NCBI RefSeq assembly: GCF_000327485.1
Contig: NC_019943.1
Location: 1,116,001-1,180,000, forward strand
DNA from: Methanoregula formicica SMSP
GTDB lineage: Archaea > Halobacteriota > Methanomicrobia > Methanomicrobiales > Methanospirillaceae
Direction of reading: 5' to 3'
Length of the DNA: 64,000 bases
In this document: positions 8,301-16,277 of the stretch, one piece after another
Position numbering within the stretch: the stretch's first letter is position 1
How the letters are laid out: every line of letters begins with the position of its first letter
Position numbers and translations under genes: made by a program
Notes under the pieces: generated by a model
Database searches by the model: none
The model's input: only the letters and a program-made list of their open reading frames with translations
What the model was told of the DNA's origin: nothing

Positions 8301-8822
8301 CCGGCACCAGCATGGTAAAATTCAGTTTTATAAAATAGAACTTAACCGTATTTTACTATTGCGATAAATATCAGGGAAAGATGAGGAAATGGCAGAAAAA
8401 TGTCTGTAAAATTGCTCCGTAGAAATCCTTTTCACAACACATTCAGTGGAATTACGCGTGTGACTCCCTCTCTCGCTCGAAGAACACTAAAGGCGTTTTT
8501 CTCGACCTCCCTTCGGTCGGTCCCCAGAGGGGGAATCCGAATGGTCCATCAGGACCATGAGGAAGGAGAAGAACCCAATGGGTTCTTCGAGGGCGAGAAG
8601 ATGCCGCGCACCTTCTCGTCTCGCGGTCCGATGGCTGCGAAGACAGCCCAAGGGGGCAAGCCCCCTTGACCCCCCGGTTTTCAATTTTTTTAAGGCTTAC
8701 ATACGGCCAAGCTCCACGGGGTGAGGGTCGGAAGATCCCGAGCGCCCGTGGTTCCATCCCTATCTAACACTATCCCTCACAGGTCTTCTACAGAACACGA
8801 AAAATAAAAAGAGTGATTCCGG
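8301..8822. repeat. GC-rich hairpin element between 7.5 kb gene and leuA
   Basis: No convincing gene. Bases 8541-8558 form a perfect hairpin ATGGTCC-ATCA-GGACCAT; 8568-8588 form GAAGAACCC/GGGTTCTTC around AAT; further on AAGGGGGC pairs with GCCCCCTT around AA near 8650. The order (a stem with an ATCA loop, then a GAAGAA...TTCTTC stem, then a GGGGGC/GCCCCC stem) matches pieces of the elements near 25.8, 38.6 and 63.7 kb but with different stem sequences. Apparent open frames here are repeat-derived and lack ribosome binding sites. Confidence 0.6.
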
Positions 8823-10340
8823 TTACGCCCGGTTGATCAGGTTCACCGCGTTGACCATCGCCTCGACGGACGACAGCACGATATCGTCTCCGCTGCCGCT
8901 GGCATCGAAGATCCGGCCGCGCTCATCCTCGACCGCGATGGTGACGTGGCACATCGCGTCCGAGCCGCCCGAGATAGCCTCGATGTTGAACTCCTTGAGC
9001 TGGAGTTTTGCAGGAGTGATCCCGAGGATCGCGTTCAGCGCTGCGTCAACCGGGCCGTTCCCTACCGCCGAGAAGACATGCTCCGTACCGTTCACCTTTG
9101 CCCGGACGCTGGCTGTCGGGATGGCGTGGTTGCCCGTCATGATGGCAATGTCCTGGAGGTCGAATATCTTGTGGTTGATCTCGATGCCCATCACGCTCTC
9201 GGCAATTTCATAGAGATCGGCATCCGTTACCCGTTTACCACGGTTGGCAATGGTCTTGACCTTCTCGATGATTGCTTTGAGTTGTGTGTCGCTGGGATCG
9301 ATGTGGGCATCCGCGAGCATCTGGCGCACCGCGTGGTGTCCCACGTGTTTCCCGAGCGTAAGCCTCCTGCGGTGGCCGACCATTTCGGGCGTCATGATGC
9401 CCGGCTCGAACGTGGCTGCGTTCTGGAGCACGCCATGGGAGTGGATACCGCTCTCGTGGGAGAAGACGTTCTCCCCGACAACCGGCTGGATGGGCGGGAT
9501 GCCGAGGCCGGAGAAGCGGGAGACGAGGCGTGAGGTCTCAACGAGCCGCTCTTTTGCAATTCCTGTCCTGATCCGGTACATTGACTCCATGATCATGACG
9601 GTCTGGGCAAGGTCGGCATTGCCCGCACGCTCGCCAAGGCCGTTCACGGTCACCTGCACCTGCGAGGCGCCGGCCTCGACTGCCGCGATGGTGTTAGCCA
9701 CCGCGAGGCCGAAGTCGTTATGGCAGTGGACATCGATGGGGCACCGGACCTCTTTGTTGATCCGGGTAATCAGCGTCTTCATCGCTGAAGGCGAGATGAC
9801 TCCCACCGTGTCGGGCACGTTGATGATCGTAGCACCGGCATCTGCGGCAGTCTGGAATACCTTCATGAGGTAATCCCAGTCCGTCCTCGTTGCGTCCATA
9901 GCAGAGAACATGCAGAGCTCGGAATGCTTCCGGATATAGCCGATGATGTCGGCCGTGATCTCCAGGACTTCCATCCTCGATTTCTTGATCGTGTTCTCGC
10001 GCTGGATATCCGAAGTCGGAATGAAGACGTGCACCATGTCGACGTTACAGTCAAGGCAGGTGTCCACATCGGCTTTCACGGAACGGGCAAGCCCGCAAAT
10101 TTTCGATTCCAGGCCGAGGTTCTTGATAGCCGTTACCGTCTCTTTCTCGGCTTTCGATGATGCAGGGAACCCTGCCTCTATCGCATGGATGCCGATTGCG
10201 GAGAGCTGGCGGGCAATCTCGAGTTTCTGTTCGAATGTGAATGCAATACCAGGGGTCTGTTCTCCGTCACGTAATGTTGTGTCAAAAACAGTTACTTCTT
10301 CACGAGCTGCGCTATCGGTGAAGAAGACGATCCCCCGCAA
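8823..10340 (-). CDS. leuA: 2-isopropylmalate synthase (LeuA family)
   Basis: Condenses acetyl-CoA with 2-oxoisovalerate in leucine synthesis. 505 residues: catalytic TIM barrel (about 15-280) with FDTTLRDGEQTPG, IEAGFPASS, metal-binding HCHNDFG and NGLGERAGN, then the linker and a C-terminal LeuA regulatory domain (about 370-505) with VGNGPVDAALNAI and EAISGGSDA. EAGFP and VHVFIPTSDIQ favour isopropylmalate over citramalate or homocitrate synthase, but the three are close. The start appears to be TTG at 10340 preceded by AAGGA; no ATG is in frame with the conserved N-terminus. Confidence 0.85.
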   Translation of the reverse strand: MRGIVFFTDSAAREEVTVFDTTLRDGEQTPGIAFTFEQKLEIARQLSAIGIHAIEAGFPASSKAEKETVTAIKNLGLESKICGLARSVKADVDTCLDCNVDMVHVFIPTSDIQRENTIKKSRMEVLEITADIIGYIRKHSELCMFSAMDATRTDWDYLMKVFQTAADAGATIINVPDTVGVISPSAMKTLITRINKEVRCPIDVHCHNDFGLAVANTIAAVEAGASQVQVTVNGLGERAGNADLAQTVMIMESMYRIRTGIAKERLVETSRLVSRFSGLGIPPIQPVVGENVFSHESGIHSHGVLQNAATFEPGIMTPEMVGHRRRLTLGKHVGHHAVRQMLADAHIDPSDTQLKAIIEKVKTIANRGKRVTDADLYEIAESVMGIEINHKIFDLQDIAIMTGNHAIPTASVRAKVNGTEHVFSAVGNGPVDAALNAILGITPAKLQLKEFNIEAISGGSDAMCHVTIAVEDERGRIFDASGSGDDIVLSSVEAMVNAVNLINRA

Positions 10341-10380
10341 AATCCTTGCGAGCTGTCATACACAATTATTGGCCCGCGTG

Positions 10381-10390
10381 TTATATAAAC
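10381..10390 (-). promoter_or_regulatory. TATA box of leuA
   Basis: On the minus strand GTTTATATAA lies about 40 bases before the leuA start, which would give a transcript with a leader of roughly 15-20 bases. Confidence 0.55.
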
Positions 10391-10581
10391 AATCGCTGCA
10401 CCACGCCGGGTCTGTTTCATTCACTTGGATGGCCGGATCAGTCATACTATAATGATGCCGTTGTCTTGTGGCTGGCAGCATCTTTGGAATGTCCGGGTTA
10501 TGCGCAGGTTATAATTCCCTGAACCATGTTCCGGGATAATCCGTTGCAGTGTTTTCTGGAAGTATCGGGGTTCTTACGATA

Positions 10582-10591
10582 CGTTTAATAG
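10582..10591 (+). promoter_or_regulatory. TATA box of the tRNA-Tyr gene
   Basis: CGTTTAATAG is about 31-40 bases before the first base of tRNA-Tyr, a usual distance for archaeal tRNA promoters. The two tRNA genes are 14 bases apart and probably share it. Confidence 0.4.
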
Positions 10592-10621
10592 TAAACTTGC
10601 CCTACATTAGTAGCGCAGTGC

Positions 10622-10727
10622 CCCGCCTTAACTCAGCCTGGTAGAGTGCGCGGCTGTAGTATGGTTTGCCGATTCAGGCAACTGCGCGGCTACCGCGATG
10701 TCCCCGGTTCGAATCTGGGAGGCGGGA
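10622..10727 (+). tRNA. tRNA-Tyr (GTA) with a 32-base intron
   Basis: Acceptor arms CCCGCCT (10622-10628) and AGGCGGG (10720-10726) pair fully, with discriminator A at 10727 and no encoded CCA. The D arm is ACTC/GAGT, the anticodon stem CGCGG (10649-10653)/CCGCG (10693-10697), the T arm CCCGG/CTGGG with loop TTCGAAT. The anticodon GTA is at 10656-10658. Between position 37 (10659) and 38 (10692) lie 32 extra bases, the canonical site for introns cut by the archaeal splicing endonuclease. C1-G72 is the archaeal tyrosine identity pair. Confidence 0.93.
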
Positions 10728-10741
10728 TTACTGTAACAATT

Positions 10742-10814
10742 GCCCAGGTAGTGTAGTGGCCTATCATGATTGCCTGTCACGCAATCGACTCGGATTCGAA
10801 TTCCGACCTGGGCG
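10742..10814 (+). tRNA. tRNA-Asp (GTC)
   Basis: 73 bases. Acceptor arms GCCCAGG (10742-10748) and CCTGGGC (10807-10813) with discriminator G at 10814. Anticodon stem ATTGC/GCAAT with loop CTGTCAC gives anticodon GTC at 10776-10778. D-loop sequence TAGTGG is as in other archaeal Asp tRNAs. No intron, no encoded CCA. Confidence 0.95.
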
Positions 10815-10985
10815 TAATTCTTTTCGCGTTTCTTTCCCGATTCAGGTGTAATCTTCTTTGATTTCTCTTAACAGAAGACGCTTTTCTCTGCTCTGGCAAC
10901 GGGAGTGGGTCCATCTGACACCCTGCCCTGTCAGGATTGGCGGAGCGTATCAAAAATGGGAAAATGATGGTATTCGTATTTTCCT

Positions 10986-12410
10986 TCAGGGACCCTGCAC
11001 GCCATAGATCCCGCTGCCGATCCACCATGTGTCGTCAACAGCTTGTGCGTACAGCAGTTTCGGCACGGAAGATTTCTGCCCTGCGGCCGTGTCCATGAAC
11101 ATCGCGTGCGTGAACCCGGTGCCGCTCCGGATAGCATTGATGTTGAGAACGGTTGTCTTTGAGCCGTACGGATCCATGTAGTCCATCCAGTTTTTCCCTA
11201 TGCCCTCTTTCCAGTAGGGATCGGCGAGGATCGTTCCATTGAAGTCCTCGGCCCAGACAAAGAGGTCCCCGTTCACGAACTGCCCGCCCGGGTTGTTGAT
11301 CTCTGCAAGAGTCTTCTCCCTCCCGTTTGCTTTCGCATAGGTTACTGTCCGGTCGACAAGATCGTACAGTTCCGTCCGCGTGTGATTGCGCACGGTGATG
11401 CCGGTCAGGTTGCCCTCGCGGAGCTGCTCGTACTCCGGCACGATGATACCGGAGAAGACCCAGTAAGTGTCATCAACGGGCTCGGCATAGTCGATCTTGG
11501 GTGCATACCATGTCTTACCGCCCTTTGTCGCGGCCACAACCGTGTACGAGAACCCGCCGCCCGAGAGGGAGAGGTCCCGCATCTCGCGGATGGTGGTGAC
11601 ACCATCCGGGTCATGGTAGTTGATCAGGTTGATCCGGTTGTTTGCGGTATCCGGCGTGAGGGGGTTGGCGAGCACCGTGCCGTTGTAGTCCACGGCAATG
11701 AGCGTAAGTTCCCCGTCTGCGAACTGCCCTTTCGGATCATTGAATGCAGCGAGCGCCTTCTCCTTCCCGTTTGCCTTTGCATATGCAACAGCGCTCTTCA
11801 CGAACGCGGTGAGGTCGCCGGTCGTGTAGTCCCGGTTCTTTTGACCAATGCCGGTCGAGGGATAAACCATCCCGAACCCGGCATAGGTGCCGGCGCCGAC
11901 ATAGTATGTCCCGTCAACATCAGCGACAACAGAGAGTTTTGGCCTGGCAACCATTGTGTCCTGCGGGTTGGGGTAATCATAGCTTACATACCCAATCCCG
12001 AACCGGGCGGTTTCACCCAGCTTTTTTACCAGCGGGACGCCATACCTGTCCGTCATGTCCAGGATGTTTGTCCCGACGAGTTCGTGCTCGAACGGTTCTG
12101 CAAGTGCGGTGCCGTCATAACTCTCGGCAAAGATGTATACGCCATTCCTGACAAACGAACCGTTCGGATCATTGAATGCGGATATCGCCGTTTCCCTGCC
12201 GTTCTCCTGCGCAAAGGCAACGGCTTCCTTCACCTGACCTGTCAGGCCGGCAAGGGTGACTTTTGCCAAGGATTCCCCGGTAGGTCGGGAAGCCGGGGGA
12301 ACGGGAGTCTGGCTCTGGCTCTTCTGCGCCGGCAGGGCCCCGGTGCAGCCGGCAGCAAGGAGGAGTCCGGTGATCAGGAGAAAAATGAGGATCGGTGCCC
12401 ACTGGTTCAT
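10986..12410 (-). CDS. Lipoprotein with three tandem cache-type sensor domains
   Basis: About 474 residues. A signal peptide (IFLLITGLLLAAGC) ends in a lipobox. Three repeats follow at roughly 58-185, 198-335 and 346-470. Each begins with a helix such as VKSAVAYAKANGKEKALAAF, then NDPKGQF, a strand with D/E-YNGT-LA, and later a GGFSYTVVA- or GIGYVSY-type strand ending in YYVGAGTYA, the pattern of single-cache extracellular ligand-binding domains. No transmembrane helix or kinase follows, so it is probably a solute-binding or sensing lipoprotein rather than a receptor kinase. The start is the methionine of MNQWAP, closest to the signal peptide. Confidence 0.75.
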   Translation of the reverse strand: MNQWAPILIFLLITGLLLAAGCTGALPAQKSQSQTPVPPASRPTGESLAKVTLAGLTGQVKEAVAFAQENGRETAISAFNDPNGSFVRNGVYIFAESYDGTALAEPFEHELVGTNILDMTDRYGVPLVKKLGETARFGIGYVSYDYPNPQDTMVARPKLSVVADVDGTYYVGAGTYAGFGMVYPSTGIGQKNRDYTTGDLTAFVKSAVAYAKANGKEKALAAFNDPKGQFADGELTLIAVDYNGTVLANPLTPDTANNRINLINYHDPDGVTTIREMRDLSLSGGGFSYTVVAATKGGKTWYAPKIDYAEPVDDTYWVFSGIIVPEYEQLREGNLTGITVRNHTRTELYDLVDRTVTYAKANGREKTLAEINNPGGQFVNGDLFVWAEDFNGTILADPYWKEGIGKNWMDYMDPYGSKTTVLNINAIRSGTGFTHAMFMDTAAGQKSSVPKLLYAQAVDDTWWIGSGIYGVQGP

Positions 12411-12527
12411 GGCCGGAATCTCTTGGTCCAAAACCATAAAAAAATACTGAAACAGGGGGAATCCCCTGCGACAGGTGCATCCGGAATACCGCAGGATTCG
12501 ATCAGAAATCCATGGGATCGTGAAATT

Positions 12528-12812
12528 TTATTCGGCGGCAGGCGGCTGGATCAGCAGGCGCCCCCGGGAAGTGAGCCTGAGAACGATTTCACTGCTGGAT
12601 TTACCCCCGTCAAGACACCCCCTGGACAAGAGACCCCTGACGCTGGACCGGATGCAGCTCTCGCTGAAACCGGGATACAGTGCCTGAACAACCTGCCCGA
12701 TGCGACAACTCTGGTTGTCTGCAACAGCCCGGAGGATAGCGAGATGAGCCGCGGTAGGCTTGAAAACCTCGGGTGGGGCAAATGAGATTGCTTTCATTGT
12801 TGTTTCTTTCAT
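12528..12812 (-). CDS. Small winged-helix DNA-binding protein
   Basis: 94 residues, single domain. HLAILRAVADNQSCRIGQVV followed by LYPGFSESCIRSSVRGLLSRG has the helix-turn-helix arrangement of winged-helix proteins, and the C-terminal EIVLRLTSRGRLLI is the wing. It is probably a transcription regulator; target unknown. It lies 117 bases from the cache lipoprotein in the same direction, and a second ATG five codons in (MKAISF) is an equally good start. Confidence 0.65.
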   Translation of the reverse strand: MKETTMKAISFAPPEVFKPTAAHLAILRAVADNQSCRIGQVVQALYPGFSESCIRSSVRGLLSRGCLDGGKSSSEIVLRLTSRGRLLIQPPAAE

Positions 12813-12977
12813 GATGGGTCCTGGTGATGGTGAAACACATGCGTTTCAGGGTGGAAAAGAACGAATCACCACTCTACTATATGCTCTCTAACATAATGTA
12901 ACCATGGCTGCCTTGCCCGGGAGCAGGTTCCCGCGGGAAGGTAATAAAAAAGGGGTGTCCAGGGCCGGATTGCCCGG

Positions 12978-13667
12978 TCAGCCGAGTTGCCAGGCAGAGG
13001 TATGCTGCGCATCAAGGGTGATGACCATGGAAGCTTTCGTGAGATCGATGGATGCGGGAACCTCGTATATGAGGAACCCGTCCGCGGCGTTGCTCTCCCC
13101 GGGCAGGATATATCCGGATACACCGCCTTTCCCGATCCGGTAATCGTACTGGGTACCACGGACACCCCCTATACTGACGTCAGGGCCGGGGAGTGAGCGG
13201 TACTGGAAATTGTTCCCGTTATAGTTGACCATGAACTGCGCCGGTGAGGGGGCAACAATACTGTCCGATCCGGTGTCAGTCAGTTTCACAAAGACAAAAA
13301 GGAAAGCATTTCCTTCAGAAGGTTTCTGTGTGTTATACCCTTTTTGTGTCTCAAGCGCTTCACCCGTCAGTCTCTGCTCGCTGGGGCTGTTGAATGATGG
13401 GGATGTCCAGATATAGTCTGCCATAAGGTCTGCCTTGTAAACCCTGGCGGAACCCGTCTTCCCGCCTGTACCGAAGGGAGCGTCTGCTCCCAGGGACAGT
13501 GCACCGGGATAGGGTGTTGCTGTGGGGGAGGGCGTTGCAGCGGTTTCTGATACAACCGGAGTGGTTGGAACCGGTGTTGCGGCAGGGGATGATGTACCGG
13601 CACATCCGGCACAGAAGACAAGGACTGCGGCAACACCCAGCAGGCAGAGGGAGTACCATGGTTTCAT
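12978..13667 (-). CDS. Secreted lipoprotein, DUF4352-like
   Basis: About 229 residues. The signal peptide (LCLLGVAAVLVFCAGC) has a lipobox; a Thr/Pro/Ala linker follows, then a beta-sandwich domain from about residue 60. AFLFVFVKLTDTGSDSI, then FMVNYNGNNFQYR and the closing GFLIYEVPASID resemble the DUF4352/telomeric-repeat-factor-like immunoglobulin domain of exported lipoproteins. No enzyme motif. The start chosen is the ATG at 13667 directly before the signal peptide. Confidence 0.65.
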   Translation of the reverse strand: MKPWYSLCLLGVAAVLVFCAGCAGTSSPAATPVPTTPVVSETAATPSPTATPYPGALSLGADAPFGTGGKTGSARVYKADLMADYIWTSPSFNSPSEQRLTGEALETQKGYNTQKPSEGNAFLFVFVKLTDTGSDSIVAPSPAQFMVNYNGNNFQYRSLPGPDVSIGGVRGTQYDYRIGKGGVSGYILPGESNAADGFLIYEVPASIDLTKASMVITLDAQHTSAWQLG

Positions 13668-13787
13668 GCACTGCATGTGGATGGGACCGGACATAAAATC
13701 TTGTATCCGAAAGCAGGCGATTCAATGCAGGCTTAAAACCAGAACTCCCCGGCGTAATTAATATATCAGCGGGTATCACCTTTCCCC

Positions 13788-14378
13788 ATGATGATCGATG
13801 CAATACTTTCGAAGGTGAAGGGGTTCATCGTGAGCCCTGTTGAGAGTTTCCAGGCTGCACGTCCCGATGGGACGGATGCGGTCGTGCCCTACCTCATTAC
13901 CCTGCTCCTCGTCCATGCCGCCATGACGGCGATTATTTCCCTTGTCGGCATCAGCGTCATGGGAATGCTTTCGCCCATGATGCCACGGTTCGCGATGCCG
14001 GTCGTGATCTTCTTTGGCGTGCTGATCGGGGGGGCGATCGTTACAATCCTCTTCTCGCTCTGGCTGCACCTGTGGGTATATCTCCTTGGGGGGAGGAAGG
14101 GACTTTTTGAAACGGCGAAGGCCGTCATCTACGGAATGACCCCGGGAATGCTGCTGGGATGGATCCCGTTTGTCGGTTTCCTCTTCTGCCTGTGGTCGGT
14201 TGTCCTGCAGATCATCGGCATCCGCGAGCTGCAGGAAATGGGCAGCGGAAAGGCGCTCGTTGCCATGATCATTGGCGTGATGGTGCCGCTCATCGTCCTT
14301 GTGCTGCTGGCGATGTACTTCTTCATCAGTACTGTCAGCATGTCTGCCGTGCCGGTTGCGCCCTATAACGCAATCTAA
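13788..14378 (+). CDS. Yip1-family integral membrane protein
   Basis: 196 residues with four to five membrane helices. The N-terminal KVKGFIVSPVESFQAAR is the typical cytoplasmic lead-in of archaeal Yip1 proteins, and the middle has KGLFETAKAVIYGMTPGMLL and LQIIGIRELQEMG, a family hallmark. Yip1 proteins bind membranes or small GTPases in eukaryotes; the archaeal role is unknown. The ATG/ATG pair at the start leaves one codon of uncertainty. Confidence 0.8.
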   Translation: MMIDAILSKVKGFIVSPVESFQAARPDGTDAVVPYLITLLLVHAAMTAIISLVGISVMGMLSPMMPRFAMPVVIFFGVLIGGAIVTILFSLWLHLWVYLLGGRKGLFETAKAVIYGMTPGMLLGWIPFVGFLFCLWSVVLQIIGIRELQEMGSGKALVAMIIGVMVPLIVLVLLAMYFFISTVSMSAVPVAPYNAI

Positions 14379-14437
14379 CACGTTTTTACTATACACTCAG
14401 GAAAAAGGAACTGACTCAAGCCTTGTGGTTAACCCGG

Positions 14438-14908
14438 TCATTCCACCCGGAATCCTTTTTGCCGGAGAAATGCAGCGATCCAGGGTTCAGCATCTTCATC
14501 GGACCGTGGCCGTCCCCGTTCAGCCTCATTCCATGCAGACCTGAGCTCGGGGTCTTCGGAATGAAGGGCGAGCGCCCCGGTTACGTACCCAAGAGACCTG
14601 CCCTGTTTATCGGATACCCGCAGTGCCACGCACCGGTAGAACTTGCACTGGGGCGGGCTGTCGCGGTGGATAGTACAGCGCAGGAGATCCCCGTCCGGGC
14701 GGAGGAAGCGGCAGGCATGGGGGTGCGCATCGGGAAATGCATGATCCCGGAAGATCTCACGCTTGTCATCGTCAACTTCGGCAATGAACGGCGTGCCGGT
14801 CGAGACCGATTCACAGGCAAACGAGAACGGCCCGGTCTGCTCTTCGATCGCGATATAATCGCCCAGAAACATGCAGCAGGTGCCGCACTGCCGGCAGGAG
14901 AAGACCAT
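14438..14908 (-). CDS. YkgJ-type cysteine-cluster protein
   Basis: About 156 residues. It begins MVFSCRQCGTCCMFLGDY, with cysteines at 5, 8, 11 and 12, and later has HACRFLR, LLRCTIHRDSPPQCKFYRC. This is the zinc/iron-chelating cysteine cluster (YkgJ/UPF0153). The biochemical role of the family is not settled. The start at 14908 is chosen because AGGTT precedes it and the conserved domain starts at once; a longer frame to 14974 would add 22 unconserved residues and overlap the upstream gene. Confidence 0.75.
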   Translation of the reverse strand: MVFSCRQCGTCCMFLGDYIAIEEQTGPFSFACESVSTGTPFIAEVDDDKREIFRDHAFPDAHPHACRFLRPDGDLLRCTIHRDSPPQCKFYRCVALRVSDKQGRSLGYVTGALALHSEDPELRSAWNEAERGRPRSDEDAEPWIAAFLRQKGFRVE

Positions 14909-14970
14909 GGTTGTAACCTGACATACAGTCAGGGAGGGGCGGGGTAAAAAAGGGATCGAAGTATACCGGT

Positions 14971-15612
14971 TCACCGGATTTTTTCAGCAGCAATGGCTGC
15001 AAGTGATTTTAAGAGTTCGTAGTCCGTGCTGGTGCCGGTCAGTGCAATCTTTTCGTACACATTCTTTTTTGTGAAGATTACCGTATAGGTGACAATGGGC
15101 GTTATGCCGGAAGTGCTGACCTCGCGCCATGCAATGCTCCGGTCGCCAGTCTGCGGGAACGGCACCTGGTAATCCGTGCGGCTGTCCTCTTCGGGAAGCA
15201 GTCTCTCTTTTTTCAGGGAATACGCATCCCGGACGGTCTTTTGGGGATACACCGCAATCTCCTGGGTGATCATCGTGATATCATTCAGGTCTGTGTCCAT
15301 GCGGTAGTACGTGACCTGGTATCCCTGCTGCCAGCCCAGGTCGCGGAAGACCTGGCCTGCTCCGGCATAGGAAGTGACCGTCCGGTCTTTCAGGTGATAG
15401 TCTGAAGGGAGGTCTTCCTTCTGGAGTGCCAGGTCTGCAAGAGGCGCTGTCACGACCGGACTCTCGGGTGCTGAGGTGAGGACCGGTGTTATCAGGGTCT
15501 CAACCACCGGCGGTGCCGGTACCTCGGCAACGCAACCGGCAGAAACCAGGAAACAGGCGATGCATAATGGAAGGAGCCACAGCCGGGAAGGATAGCCCAT
15601 AGCGTATACCAT
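14971..15612 (-). CDS. Secreted lipoprotein of unknown function
   Basis: 213 residues. The signal peptide (LLPLCIACFLVSAGC) has a lipobox, followed by a Pro/Val/Thr linker and a soluble domain from about residue 60 (ALQKEDLPSDYHLKDRTV...). The domain resembles a lipoprotein stress-type fold (LQKEDLP...Y.L..R.V....) seen in several archaeal exported proteins, but I cannot name the family. It lies upstream of, and close to, the YkgJ-type gene on the same strand. Confidence 0.65.
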   Translation of the reverse strand: MVYAMGYPSRLWLLPLCIACFLVSAGCVAEVPAPPVVETLITPVLTSAPESPVVTAPLADLALQKEDLPSDYHLKDRTVTSYAGAGQVFRDLGWQQGYQVTYYRMDTDLNDITMITQEIAVYPQKTVRDAYSLKKERLLPEEDSRTDYQVPFPQTGDRSIAWREVSTSGITPIVTYTVIFTKKNVYEKIALTGTSTDYELLKSLAAIAAEKIR

Positions 15613-15716
15613 GGCTGAAGGGGTTTAAATGATTGGTGGATGCCCCGGGTTCAATGCATCCAGTCAAAAGCGCTATTATCCCGGGCCGCAGAGAATCTTG
15701 TTAGGAGATGAGTTGT

Positions 15717-16166
15717 ATGCCTTCAGCCAGTATTGCCATGCTTGACAAAGATCACCATATCCATATGATCCCTGCGGAGCGGGTGATTATGATGAGTATC
15801 GAGCACTCTTCGGTGAGAAAAGTTGACAACGAGCGGTTCGAGATCGAGTGCCATCTCAAGCTCTCCGTTGAATCGTTCCCTCACCCACTCGAGGACGTTA
15901 TCCGGTTTACGTTTGCATCAACCGTTGTTCCTGACCAAAAGATGATGACCGAGATAACGTTTGTCCAGAACCACATCATAAAGTCCATCTTTGACAAGAA
16001 CCTTGCCGGAGATATGATGGTCTGCGCCCCGGACGACCCCCGTTCCAGCGAGATGGGTATTACCATTTCATCGGAGATCAAGGCCCAGATGGCGGTCTCA
16101 AAGCAGTTCAGGGAGGTTCTTGCACGGAACGGCGCCCTGCCGGAATCCGTTGTCTTCGTGCGGTAA
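15717..16166 (+). CDS. Conserved hypothetical cytoplasmic protein
   Basis: 149 residues, no signal peptide and no membrane helix. It begins with MPSASIAMLDKDHHIHMIP and has three strands of regular beta pattern (RFEIECHLKLSVESF, VIRFTFASTVV, MTEITFVQNHII), then EIKAQMAVSKQFREVL. The start at 15717 is chosen because AGGAG at 15703-15707 gives it a nine-base spacer; the ATG at 15708 touches the ribosome binding site. I do not recognise the family. Confidence 0.6.
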   Translation: MPSASIAMLDKDHHIHMIPAERVIMMSIEHSSVRKVDNERFEIECHLKLSVESFPHPLEDVIRFTFASTVVPDQKMMTEITFVQNHIIKSIFDKNLAGDMMVCAPDDPRSSEMGITISSEIKAQMAVSKQFREVLARNGALPESVVFVR

Positions 16167-16277
16167 CAGGGTTTGCCGTCTGCAGCGGAGGCGACACCCA
16201 CGCGCATCCCGATAAATATCTTTTTCCCGTGTCAGGTTGAACAACTAGCAACCAGAGAATACTTCAGGCGTGATTGT

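Noticed and set aside
8400-8669. Open frame in the hairpin element at 8.5 kb
   Set aside because: Made of repeat sequence with hairpins, no ribosome binding site.
11382-12785. A 467-codon open frame opposite the cache lipoprotein
   Set aside because: Runs antisense through the lipoprotein and the small wHTH gene; no domain and an implausible composition.
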